A DNA stretch of 6,299 nt from Thermoleophilaceae bacterium (lineage in GTDB: Bacteria; Actinomycetota; Thermoleophilia; Solirubrobacterales; Thermoleophilaceae). The translations under genes were made by a program, and so were the position numbers. This document shows, in pieces, positions 1-5,103 of the stretch. Where the stretch lies: the NCBI GenBank assembly GCA_013695885.1, contig JACCZP010000149.1:1-6299 (forward strand). The letters are read 5' to 3'. Under the pieces are notes generated by a model. The model was not told the DNA's origin. It was given only the letters and a program-made list of their open reading frames with translations, and did not search any database. Within the stretch, counting starts at the first letter, position 1. Each line of letters starts with the position of its first letter.

Positions 1-1
1 C

Positions 2-1483
2 CTGCCGGCGGACACTCCGCATCGCCCGGGCCAACCTCTTGACCCCCTCGTCCAGCTGCTCCGGCTCGAGCAGGCCGAACGAGAGCCGGAGCGCGGTTTC
101 GCTCCGAGGCTCGGCGAGCGTGGCCGCGCCCGGCGTGAACGTGACCCCGTAGCGCAGTGCCTCCGAGTACAGCGCGCGCTCGTCGAGGGGGCGGGTGAGC
201 GTCACCCACACGTGGTGGCCGCCGACCGGCCGCTGCGCCCGGTACTCGCCGGGCAGGTGGCGCTCGAGCGCTTCGAGGAGGGCGTCGCGGCGGTCGCGGT
301 AGACGGGGATCGTGTCGCGGAGCTGGCGGTCGTGGGAGTCGCCGGTCAGGTAGCGCGCGGCGATGTGCTGGACCAGCGTGCTCGTCCCCATGTCGCTGCC
401 CATCTTCAGAGTGGCGAGGCGCGAGAAGACCGGTCCGCGCGCGGCGATCCACCCCACACGCAGGCCGCCGCCGATGGTCTTCGACAGCGAGTCGACGTAG
501 ATGACCTGCGATGGCGCGAGGCTGCGCAGGCGGTCGCGGTCCTCGCCCTCGAAGCGCAGGCTGGCGTACACGCCGTCCTCGAGGATGAAGAAGGAGCGCT
601 CGCGGGCCAGCTCGGCCAGCCGCGTGCGGCGCTCCGGAGCGAGGTCCCGCCCGGTCGGGTTCTGGCAACCGGTCTGTAGCGCGCAGAGCTTCACCTCGTG
701 GCGGGCCAGCACCCGCTCGAGGGAGTCGACGTCGAAGCCGTCCTCGTCCACCGGCACGCCGATCACCCGCGCGCCCGTGGCCTCGAGCGAGCTGAGCACG
801 CCGATGAACGTCGGCGACTCGACGACCGCGACGTCGCCCGGCCCGAGGACCGTGCGGGCCACGAGGTCGAGCCCCTGGCGCGCCCCGGAGGTCACGATGA
901 TCTCGTCCGCGTCGGTGGCGAAGCCGCAGGTGCGGCCCCGTTCGGCGATCCGCTCACGCAGCGCGGGCAGCCCCTCCGCGTTCACGTAGGAGAGCGCGGC
1001 CCCGCCCTCCTCCTCGAACACCCGTCCGCTGATCTCGGCCAGCTCCGCGGTCGGGTAGAGGGCCGGGTCGGGAAAGCCGAGGGCCAGGGAGATCACGTCC
1101 TGGCGCACCGAGCCGCGGAAGGTCTCCTCGAGCACGCGCTCCGAATAGGTAGCGCGGCGGTCGGGGAGCACCCACGCCTGCCAGTCCTCACCCGACCCGT
1201 TCTCGGAGCGGGCGGCCGCGGCGGCCCGGACGAAGGTGCCGCGGCCCACGCTGGCGGTCACGTACCCGAGCTCGGCCAGGCGCCGGTAGGCGCGTGCGGC
1301 GGTCAGGTGGTTCACGCCGGCCTCCTCGGCGAGCACGCGCGTAGTGGGCAGCTTCTCGCCCGGGCCAAGGTCACCGGCCTCGATCGCCTCGGTGAACAGG
1401 GTGACGATCTCCTCGGTGATCGATCCGCGCTGTGCGGTGCGGTCGGCGGTACGGATCGCCGACAAGTCGACTTTGTACGACAT
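2..1483 (-). CDS. MocR-type transcriptional regulator: GntR winged helix fused to PLP-dependent aminotransferase domain (3' end off window)
   Basis: The frame is open from an ATG at 1481-1483 to the left edge, giving 494 codons with no stop, so only a short C-terminus should be missing (family about 450-500 aa). Residues ~21-86 form a GntR winged helix, including the stretch LPTTRVLAEEAGVNHLTAAR and wing GRGTFV. A linker rich in Ala and polar residues follows. From ~126 on is a fold-type I aminotransferase domain. The PLP-site residues are all present with aspartate-aminotransferase-like spacing: N275 in NPTG, D303 and Y306 in EDGVY, Schiff-base K335 in SLSKT, and substrate-carboxylate Arg R466 in LRLSF. 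In MocR proteins the aminotransferase domain senses PLP or an amino-acid-like ligand and the winged helix binds DNA; catalysis is usually secondary. The ligand cannot be told from sequence. The gene is divergent from the GNAT-like gene, with operator-like repeats between and within its first codons, so autoregulation is likely. No strong Shine-Dalgarno precedes the start. Confidence 0.93.
   Translation of the reverse strand, partial: MSYKVDLSAIRTADRTAQRGSITEEIVTLFTEAIEAGDLGPGEKLPTTRVLAEEAGVNHLTAARAYRRLAELGYVTASVGRGTFVRAAAAARSENGSGEDWQAWVLPDRRATYSERVLEETFRGSVRQDVISLALGFPDPALYPTAELAEISGRVFEEEGGAALSYVNAEGLPALRERIAERGRTCGFATDADEIIVTSGARQGLDLVARTVLGPGDVAVVESPTFIGVLSSLEATGARVIGVPVDEDGFDVDSLERVLARHEVKLCALQTGCQNPTGRDLAPERRTRLAELARERSFFILEDGVYASLRFEGEDRDRLRSLAPSQVIYVDSLSKTIGGGLRVGWIAARGPVFSRLATLKMGSDMGTSTLVQHIAARYLTGDSHDRQLRDTIPVYRDRRDALLEALERHLPGEYRAQRPVGGHHVWVTLTRPLDERALYSEALRYGVTFTPGAATLAEPRSETALRLSFGLLEPEQLDEGVKRLARAMRSVRRQ
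1472..1481. promoter_or_regulatory. Candidate MocR operator half-site A (inside the regulator's first codons)
   Basis: TTTGTACGAC lies over codons 1-4 of the MocR gene. Its reverse complement, GTCGTACAAA, matches 9 of 10 bases of GTCGTACAAG at 1520-1529. It is next to the palindrome AAGTCGACTT (1464-1473). MocR/GntR regulators commonly bind repeated sites at their own divergent promoter; assigning this site to this protein is inference. Confidence 0.4.
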
Positions 1484-1510
1484 TGACAGCCCGCTTCAGT
1501 CGGTTACGGT
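1483..1510 (+). promoter_or_regulatory. Sigma70-type promoter of the GNAT-like gene
   Basis: A perfect -35 hexamer TTGACA (1483-1488) is followed after 16 bp by TACGGT (1505-1510), which fits the actinobacterial TAnnnT -10 pattern. Transcription would start near 1517, leaving a leader of about 40 nt before ATG 1558. The -35 box shares a base with the start codon of the divergent MocR gene. The predicted start point lies inside the inverted repeat at 1513-1529, a position that would suit repression. Confidence 0.55.
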
Positions 1511-1512
1511 GC

Positions 1513-1529
1513 CTTGTAAGTCGTACAAG
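1513..1529. promoter_or_regulatory. Candidate MocR operator B: inverted repeat CTTGTA-N5-TACAAG
   Basis: CTTGTAAGTCGTACAAG is a perfect 6-bp inverted repeat with a 5-bp spacer. It sits immediately downstream of the plus-strand -10 box and over the predicted transcription start. Its right half, GTCGTACAAG, recurs in inverted orientation at 1472-1481. The A/T-containing arms stand out in a very GC-rich region. Binding by the neighbouring MocR protein is inferred from position and repeat structure. Confidence 0.5.
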
Positions 1530-1557
1530 CTAACACAAAGAGAGAGTGACTCGAGCG

Positions 1558-1947
1558 ATGCGATCACTTCGACGGCTGTATCGAGGCGACCGGCGCGGGC
1601 GGCGGGCGGCGGCGCGTGCCCCGGCGTTCGGCCGCGCCGCGCAGAGCGTCACCATCCGCCCGGCCCGCTCCGACGACGCCCTCGCGCTCCGGCGGCTGGC
1701 CGCGCTGGACAGCGCCGAGGTCCCGCCCGGGGCCCTGCTGGTGGCCGAGGTCTCCGGCGAGCTGTGGGCGGCGATCACGGTGGCGAGCGCCACCGCCGTG
1801 GCCGACCCGTTCCGGCCGACCGCCGAGCTCGTCCGGCTGCTGCACCTCCGGGCAGAGCAGCTACGGCGAGCCGACGAGCGGCCGGTCGAGCGCGCCGGCC
1901 GCGGGCGGCTCGTGCCGGGGTGGGGCCGGAGGGCGCCGTCGGCCTGA
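1558..1947 (+). CDS. Small GNAT-like protein (N-terminal half of an acetyltransferase fold), function unknown
   Basis: A 129-aa protein if started at ATG 1558, or 133 aa from GTG 1546. I prefer ATG 1558 because the purine run AAAGAGAGAG at 1537-1546 is then at usable ribosome-binding distance, whereas it abuts GTG 1546. The first ~25 residues are very Arg-rich. The middle reads like the start of a GNAT domain: VTIRPARSDDALALRRLAAL (strand 1, helix 1) and then LLVAEVSGELWAAITV (strands 2 and 3). The next segment, VADPFRPTAELVRLL, ends in a helix, and the acetyl-CoA pyrophosphate-binding motif (R/QxxGxG/A) of a complete GNAT enzyme is absent. I recall similar short proteins in other actinobacteria, so this is probably a family rather than a broken gene; acetyltransferase activity is unlikely. 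It shares its promoter region with the MocR regulator and may be its target. It converges on the YihY gene with a 10-bp gap. Confidence 0.75.
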   Translation: MRSLRRLYRGDRRGRRAAARAPAFGRAAQSVTIRPARSDDALALRRLAALDSAEVPPGALLVAEVSGELWAAITVASATAVADPFRPTAELVRLLHLRAEQLRRADERPVERAGRGRLVPGWGRRAPSA

Positions 1948-1957
1948 GCGGGCTCAT

Positions 1958-2938
1958 CTAGGGCTTGCCGGAGTCCGTTGGCTTTTCAGCGCCGGAGCCC
2001 CACCCCTCGTCGGCCCGATTGCCGAGCAGCGCCCAGCCCAGCCCGACTCCCCATCCGGCGCGGACGCGCCGACGGACCTCCGCGTCGTCAGGAAGTCGCG
2101 ACCACTCCGCCGCGAACTCGGCCCCGTAGCCGAGCACGAGCGACACGCCGAAGACGAAGATCAGCAGCGCCATCAGCGCGCCGAGGGAGCCGTAGAGCGC
2201 GCCGAAGTCCGCGAGGTGGTCGAAGTAGAGCTCGAGCCCGCCGCGCACGAGGCTGATCAGAGCCGCGGCGACCAGGGCACCCGGCCATATCTCGCGGAGC
2301 CGCGGGCCGGGGAACGGCAGGACGCGGTAGAGGAAGAGCACCGCGAGCGCAGTGAACAGAAACGGGAGGATGTCTCCCAGGCCGTCGAGCAGCAGCGCCG
2401 CGAGCCACCCGCCGCTCCCCTCGTCCGTGAGCGCGAACGCGGCGTACTGGGTGGCGGTGAGCGAGAGCGAGAACAGGAGCAGGAAGGTCACGCCGAGGAC
2501 CAGCGCGACGTCGAGGGCCTTGCGCCGGATAAGGCCCGGGCGCGCCTCGATGTCCCATGCCTCGTTGATGGCGTGGCGCAGAGCGCCCATCACGCCGCTC
2601 GCCGCCGCTACGAGCAGCAGCACCGACACCGGTCCGATCCGGCCCGCTCCCTCGAGCGCGGTGCCGACCGTCTGCTCGAGCTGGGCTCGATCGGCCGGCG
2701 CCGAGAGCGGAACGTTGTCGAACACCGCGCCGATCACGCGCGCGCGGACCTCCTGGCCGTCGAAGATCAGCCCGAACCCGCCGACGAGCAGCATGGCGAG
2801 GGGTACGGCCGACAGGATCGCGAAGAAGGCGATCTGCGCGGCGTCCCGGTGACCACGGTTCTCGACGAACTCGACGCCCGCGCGCCACGTCGTGAGCTGC
2901 ACCCGATCGACGACCCGGCGGATACGGCGCGTGATCAC
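1958..2938 (-). CDS. YihY/virulence factor BrkB family inner-membrane protein
   Basis: A 326-aa polytopic membrane protein, typical length for the family. The diagnostic first segment is present: DAAQIAFFAILSAVPLAMLL (residues 32-51), matching the family's D-A-A-x-x-A-(F/Y)-x-x-x-x-S-x-x-P-L pattern. Further hydrophobic segments lie at about 102-122, 142-170, 178-206, 218-236 and 250-275, about six helices in all. Conserved-looking pieces include GALRHAINEAWD (118-129), LPFPGPR (207-213) and ALYGSLGALMALLIF (247-261). The last 45 residues form a polar cytoplasmic tail. The family is widespread and its biochemical role is not settled; older labels as RNase BN or Bordetella serum resistance are not reliable. 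The GTG at 2936-2938 is chosen because an in-frame TAG lies four codons upstream and a -10-like TAGCGT ends six bases before it, suggesting a leaderless mRNA. Confidence 0.93.
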   Translation of the reverse strand: MITRRIRRVVDRVQLTTWRAGVEFVENRGHRDAAQIAFFAILSAVPLAMLLVGGFGLIFDGQEVRARVIGAVFDNVPLSAPADRAQLEQTVGTALEGAGRIGPVSVLLLVAAASGVMGALRHAINEAWDIEARPGLIRRKALDVALVLGVTFLLLFSLSLTATQYAAFALTDEGSGGWLAALLLDGLGDILPFLFTALAVLFLYRVLPFPGPRLREIWPGALVAAALISLVRGGLELYFDHLADFGALYGSLGALMALLIFVFGVSLVLGYGAEFAAEWSRLPDDAEVRRRVRAGWGVGLGWALLGNRADEGWGSGAEKPTDSGKP

Positions 2939-2944
2939 GTCTCG

Positions 2945-2950
2945 ACGCTA
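2945..2950 (-). promoter_or_regulatory. Leaderless-type -10 box of the YihY/BrkB gene
   Basis: TAGCGT on the minus strand fits TAnnnT and is followed by exactly six bases (CGAGAC) and the GTG start codon. Transcription would then begin at or next to the G of GTG. No convincing -35 box was found. The rest of the gap to the SDR stop (2951-3004) holds only a weak stem, GGCT-GGC-AGCC on the minus strand near 2990-3000, with no T-tract. Confidence 0.45.
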
Positions 2951-3004
2951 GAGGGTGGCGTCGCCGCCGCGGCTCTGCAATGACACGGCGTGGCTGCCAG
3001 CCCC

Positions 3005-3646
3005 CTACAGCTCGCCCAGCGCCTTCCGGATCTCCGTCTCGCCCCCGAGCACCTCGAAGGTCTTGCCCACCGTGGCGTCGAGCTCGAGGCACGCGGCGAG
3101 GACCGCCGCCACGTCGTCGCGGGTGATCTCCCCGCGGCGGCCGAGCGAGGGCACGCCAACGTCGACGAGACCGGTGGGCGCCTCGTCGGTCAGCGAACCC
3201 GGCCGCACGATCGTCCAGTCCAGCGAGCTCGCAGCCAGGCGCTCGTCGGCGGCGGCCTTGGCGCGCAGGTAGGGCTGCATCTTCTCGGGCCCCGACTCGG
3301 GGTCGGCGGCGCCCATCGCGCTCACCATCACGAAGCGGCCGACGCCCTGGGCCTCGGCGGAGTCGACGAGCTTGACCGCGCCGCCTAGGTCCATGGTCTG
3401 CTTGCGCTCGGGGTCGCTGCCCGGCCCGGCGCCGGCCGCGAACACGATCGCGTCGCTTCCGTCCGCCACCGACCAGTCGACCTCCTGCTCGAGGTCGAGG
3501 ATCACCGGCTCGGCGCCCAGCTCGCGCATCGAGTCGGCCTGCTCGGGGCTTCGGATGATGCCGCGCACCTCGTGGCCGCTTTCGCGCAGCACCCGCGCCA
3601 GGCGGCGCGCGATCTTCCCGTTGGCTCCGGCGATCAGGACGTTCAC
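3005..3646 (-). CDS. Atypical SDR-family NAD(P)-binding protein (NmrA/YhfK-like)
   Basis: A 213-aa single-domain Rossmann protein. The N-terminus, MNVLIAGANGKIARRLARVL, carries the dinucleotide-binding motif G7-A-N-G10-K-I-A13. D51 (ILDLE) sits in the strand where these proteins contact the adenine ring, and VFAAG follows at 68-72. The active-site-like residues are S109 (VMVSAMG), Y126 and K130 (YLRAK, a YxxxK motif), then TIVRPGSLTDE. This is the layout of the short 'NAD(P)H-binding' extended-SDR-like group that includes B. subtilis YhfK; members are putative NAD(P)H-dependent oxidoreductases or redox sensors, substrate unknown. The frame stays open upstream to 4144, but that part is antisense to the TVP38 gene and low-complexity, so I start at GTG 3644-3646, directly before the Rossmann strand. 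A -10-like CATCCT lies seven bases upstream. It is divergent from the TVP38 gene with 75 bp between starts. Confidence 0.92.
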   Translation of the reverse strand: MNVLIAGANGKIARRLARVLRESGHEVRGIIRSPEQADSMRELGAEPVILDLEQEVDWSVADGSDAIVFAAGAGPGSDPERKQTMDLGGAVKLVDSAEAQGVGRFVMVSAMGAADPESGPEKMQPYLRAKAAADERLAASSLDWTIVRPGSLTDEAPTGLVDVGVPSLGRRGEITRDDVAAVLAACLELDATVGKTFEVLGGETEIRKALGEL

Positions 3647-3653
3647 GGCGCGC

Positions 3654-3659
3654 AGGATG
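3654..3659 (-). promoter_or_regulatory. Possible leaderless-type -10 box of the SDR gene
   Basis: CATCCT on the minus strand keeps the A2 and T6 of TAnnnT but lacks T1. It is followed by seven bases and then GTG 3646. This is weaker than the boxes at the YihY, TVP38 and 76-aa genes and is supported mainly by matching geometry. Confidence 0.3.
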
Positions 3660-3709
3660 CCGGATCGAGGCGCGGGGCGTCGCGCGGCCGGCGCACCCGA
3701 GGTCCGCCC

Positions 3710-3715
3710 TACCCT
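3710..3715 (+). promoter_or_regulatory. Leaderless-type -10 box of the TVP38 gene
   Basis: TACCCT fits TAnnnT and is separated by six bases (CGAGCG) from the GTG start at 3722. No Shine-Dalgarno precedes the GTG, so a leaderless transcript starting at the codon is the simplest reading. No clear -35 box was seen in the upstream GC-rich stretch. Confidence 0.5.
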
Positions 3716-3721
3716 CGAGCG

Positions 3722-4462
3722 GTGACCCCGGCCGACCCCTCGGCGCCCCGCACGGTCCGTCTCCTCGGCCGCCTGCGGCTCGGTCCGCGGGCGCGACTGG
3801 CCGTCCTGGTCATCGGCCTCGCCGCCCTCTACGTGACGGCGGCGGCCACCGACATCGTCTCCCCGGCGGCGGTGCGCGCCTACATCGAGCCCTACGGCGC
3901 GCTCGCGCCGCTGCTCTTCGTGTGCGCATCCGTCGGCCTCGGGCTGATGCTCGTGCCGGGCCCGATCCTCGCGGGCGCCAGCGGGCTCCTGTTCGGGCCG
4001 GTGCTCGGCACAGCGGTCACGCTGTGCGCCAGCGTCCTCTCGGCGAGCGGCGCGCTGCTCATCGCCCGCCGCGTGGGGCGCGAGGGCGTCGAGCGGCTTT
4101 CCGGCGCCCGGGTCGAGGCGCTCGGACGCTGGCTCGAGCGCCACGGATTCGAGGCGGTGGTGGTCGCGCGGCTCGCGCCCGTGCTGCCCGACGCGCCGAC
4201 CTCCTACGCCGCGGGCCTCGCCGGCGTGCGGCTGTGGCAGATCGCCGCCGGAACGGCCGTGGGCGCCGCCCCACGCGCCTTCGCCTATACCGCGCTCGGC
4301 GGGACGCTCGACGACCTGACCTCACCGATCGCGATCGTCGCGGTGAGCATCATCGTCTTGGCCGGCGTGGTGGGCGCGGAGGGCGTTCGCCGCCACGCAA
4401 AGCGGTCGCGCAGCGCCCGCGCGGCCTTCGCGGAGGCCGAGGCGGCAGAGTCGTCGCGCTGA
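3722..4462 (+). CDS. TVP38/TMEM64 family (VTT domain, DedA-like) membrane protein
   Basis: A 246-aa membrane protein. A basic N-terminus (residues 10-25, many Arg) precedes the first helix (26-42). A second segment (61-79) leads into VPGPILAGASGLLFGPVLG (78-96), the glycine-rich, partly re-entrant signature of VTT proteins. After a helix (97-118) comes a cytoplasmic loop, then the second family motif, RLAPVLPDAPTSYAAGL (150-166: R-x-x-P-x-x-P with Y and G following), a further segment (171-194), a final helix (203-222) and an Arg/Lys/Glu-rich tail. The paired motifs place it with TVP38/TMEM64 and, more distantly, DedA proteins, whose eukaryotic relatives are lipid scramblases; bacterial DedA members transport undecaprenyl phosphate or support membrane homeostasis. 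Which of these applies here is unknown. The frame extends upstream to 3572, but that part is antisense to the SDR gene; GTG 3722 is preferred because of the -10 box six bases before it. Confidence 0.93.
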   Translation: MTPADPSAPRTVRLLGRLRLGPRARLAVLVIGLAALYVTAAATDIVSPAAVRAYIEPYGALAPLLFVCASVGLGLMLVPGPILAGASGLLFGPVLGTAVTLCASVLSASGALLIARRVGREGVERLSGARVEALGRWLERHGFEAVVVARLAPVLPDAPTSYAAGLAGVRLWQIAAGTAVGAAPRAFAYTALGGTLDDLTSPIAIVAVSIIVLAGVVGAEGVRRHAKRSRSARAAFAEAEAAESSR

Positions 4463-4469
4463 GGGCCGC

Positions 4470-4501
4470 GGGCGAGATCGCCCCCGGGCCGGCGGCCGCC
4501 G
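4470..4501. terminator. Possible bidirectional GC-rich hairpin between convergent genes
   Basis: Two inverted repeats lie back to back between the stop codons of the TVP38 gene (4462) and the 76-aa gene (4509): GGGCGAGATCGCCC (4470-4483) and the perfect palindrome CGGCGGCCGCCG (4490-4501). Position between convergent genes suits termination in both directions, but there is no T-tract, and palindromes are common at this GC content. Confidence 0.3.
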
Positions 4502-4508
4502 ATCTTCG

Positions 4509-4739
4509 CTAGTCGTAGCCTCCGTACTCGCGGGTCTCGGCGGGAGGTGCGCGCCCCGCCGCCCGCGCCTGCTTCTCCGCCCTGCGCTGCTTGCGCTGCG
4601 CATGACCCGGAGTCCGGCTCGGCTTCGGCCGGGCCCCGAGCGTCGCGCACAGGAACAGCACGATGAACGCGAGCACCCAGGTCCAGGTGCCCGCCCTGAG
4701 CTCGGCGAGCAACAGCGCGGTGCCGAGCATCACCCCCAC
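4509..4739 (-). CDS. Small single-helix membrane protein with basic tail, unknown function (76 aa)
   Basis: A 76-aa protein with an N-terminal hydrophobic half: LGTALLLAELRAG, then one clear transmembrane helix TWVLAFIVLFLCATLG (residues 20-35). A long basic tail follows, rich in Arg, Lys, Gln and Ala (SRTPGHAQRKQRRAEKQARA, residues 41-60), ending REYGGYD. The topology is probably N-out with the basic tail in the cytoplasm by the positive-inside rule. The frame is open further upstream to 5228, but that is antisense to the 98-aa and permease genes. GTG at 4737-4739 is chosen because TACGAT lies six bases before it, the same geometry as the YihY and TVP38 genes; GTG 4733 and ATG 4730 are in-frame alternatives. 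I do not recognise a named family. The gene is divergent from another small membrane protein. Confidence 0.75.
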   Translation of the reverse strand: MGVMLGTALLLAELRAGTWTWVLAFIVLFLCATLGARPKPSRTPGHAQRKQRRAEKQARAAGRAPPAETREYGGYD

Positions 4740-4745
4740 AGGCCG

Positions 4746-4751
4746 ATCGTA
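4746..4751 (-). promoter_or_regulatory. Leaderless-type -10 box of the 76-aa membrane protein gene
   Basis: TACGAT on the minus strand fits TAnnnT and is followed by six bases (CGGCCT) and GTG 4739. The spacing is identical to that at the YihY and TVP38 genes. It faces away from the plus-strand box at 4788-4793, with 36 bp between the two. Confidence 0.5.
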
Positions 4752-4787
4752 CCCGCGCGGCCGGGGACGAAGCGACGCCGGAGCGGG

Positions 4788-4793
4788 TATGTT
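4788..4793 (+). promoter_or_regulatory. -10 box of the 98-aa membrane protein gene
   Basis: TATGTT is the best TAnnnT match in this small divergent gap and sits nine bases before TTG 4803. Transcription would start near 4800, giving a leader of only about three bases. No -35 box was recognised. Confidence 0.42.
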
Positions 4794-4802
4794 CCGCGCA
4801 CC

Positions 4803-5099
4803 TTGGCCATCGCCGCCCGCGTCATCAACATCATCGTGCTGGTCGTGGTGGCGATCATCCTCTTCGGGATCGTCCTCTACCTCCTCGGCGCCAACGAGAC
4901 CAACGCGGTGGTGGGGTTCTTCCTGCCCGCGGCGCGGTTCCTGGTCGGGCCCTTCAACTCGCTCTTCGAGATCGGCGACAACCGCGTGCAGGTGGCCCTG
5001 AACTGGGGGATCGCGATGCTCGTCTACCTGGCGATCGGGATCTTCCTCACCCGTCTGCTCGAGCGGGCCGGCGACCGGCGTGTGGGCGGAGGCGCCTGA
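4803..5099 (+). CDS. Small two-helix membrane protein, unknown function (98 aa)
   Basis: A 98-aa protein with two hydrophobic segments: VINIIVLVVVAIILFGIVLYLL (residues 7-28, written here as one helix with key Asn at 9) and LNWGIAMLVYLAIGIFL (66-82). They are joined by a loop with NETNAVVGFFLPAARFLVGP and then LFEIGDN. The C-terminus is basic (RLLERAGDRR). The residues between the helices are conserved-looking and partly amphipathic. Similar short proteins occur in actinobacteria as uncharacterised membrane proteins, but I cannot name a family. TTG 4803 is chosen because it sits directly before the first helix and just after the TATGTT -10 box; codons upstream are in the divergent promoter and antisense to the 76-aa gene. 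The stop is four bases from the convergent ABC permease stop. Confidence 0.78.
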   Translation: MAIAARVINIIVLVVVAIILFGIVLYLLGANETNAVVGFFLPAARFLVGPFNSLFEIGDNRVQVALNWGIAMLVYLAIGIFLTRLLERAGDRRVGGGA

Positions 5100-5103
5100 G
5101 CCG

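Noticed and set aside
698..1486. A long plus-strand open frame (262 codons) opposite the MocR gene
   Set aside because: It is antisense to a protein with every expected PLP-site residue in place, and its translation is low-complexity Gly/Arg/His/Ala-rich, typical of a shadow frame in GC-rich DNA.
1616..2983. A 455-codon plus-strand open frame, the longest in the window
   Set aside because: It runs through the GNAT-like gene in another frame and antisense through the whole YihY/BrkB gene. The product is a charged Arg/Glu/Gln low-complexity sequence with no domain, while the YihY frame has clear family motifs.
2951..3004. Possible terminator stem downstream of the SDR gene
   Set aside because: Only a 4-bp stem (GGCT/AGCC) with no T-tract; too weak to call at this GC content.
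3572..3721. N-terminal extension of the TVP38 frame
   Set aside because: It overlaps the SDR gene in antisense and lacks domain character; GTG 3722 has a -10 box at leaderless distance.
3647..4144. N-terminal extension of the SDR frame, making a 379-residue protein
   Set aside because: The extension is antisense to the TVP38 gene and is charged low-complexity sequence; the Rossmann motif begins right after GTG 3646.
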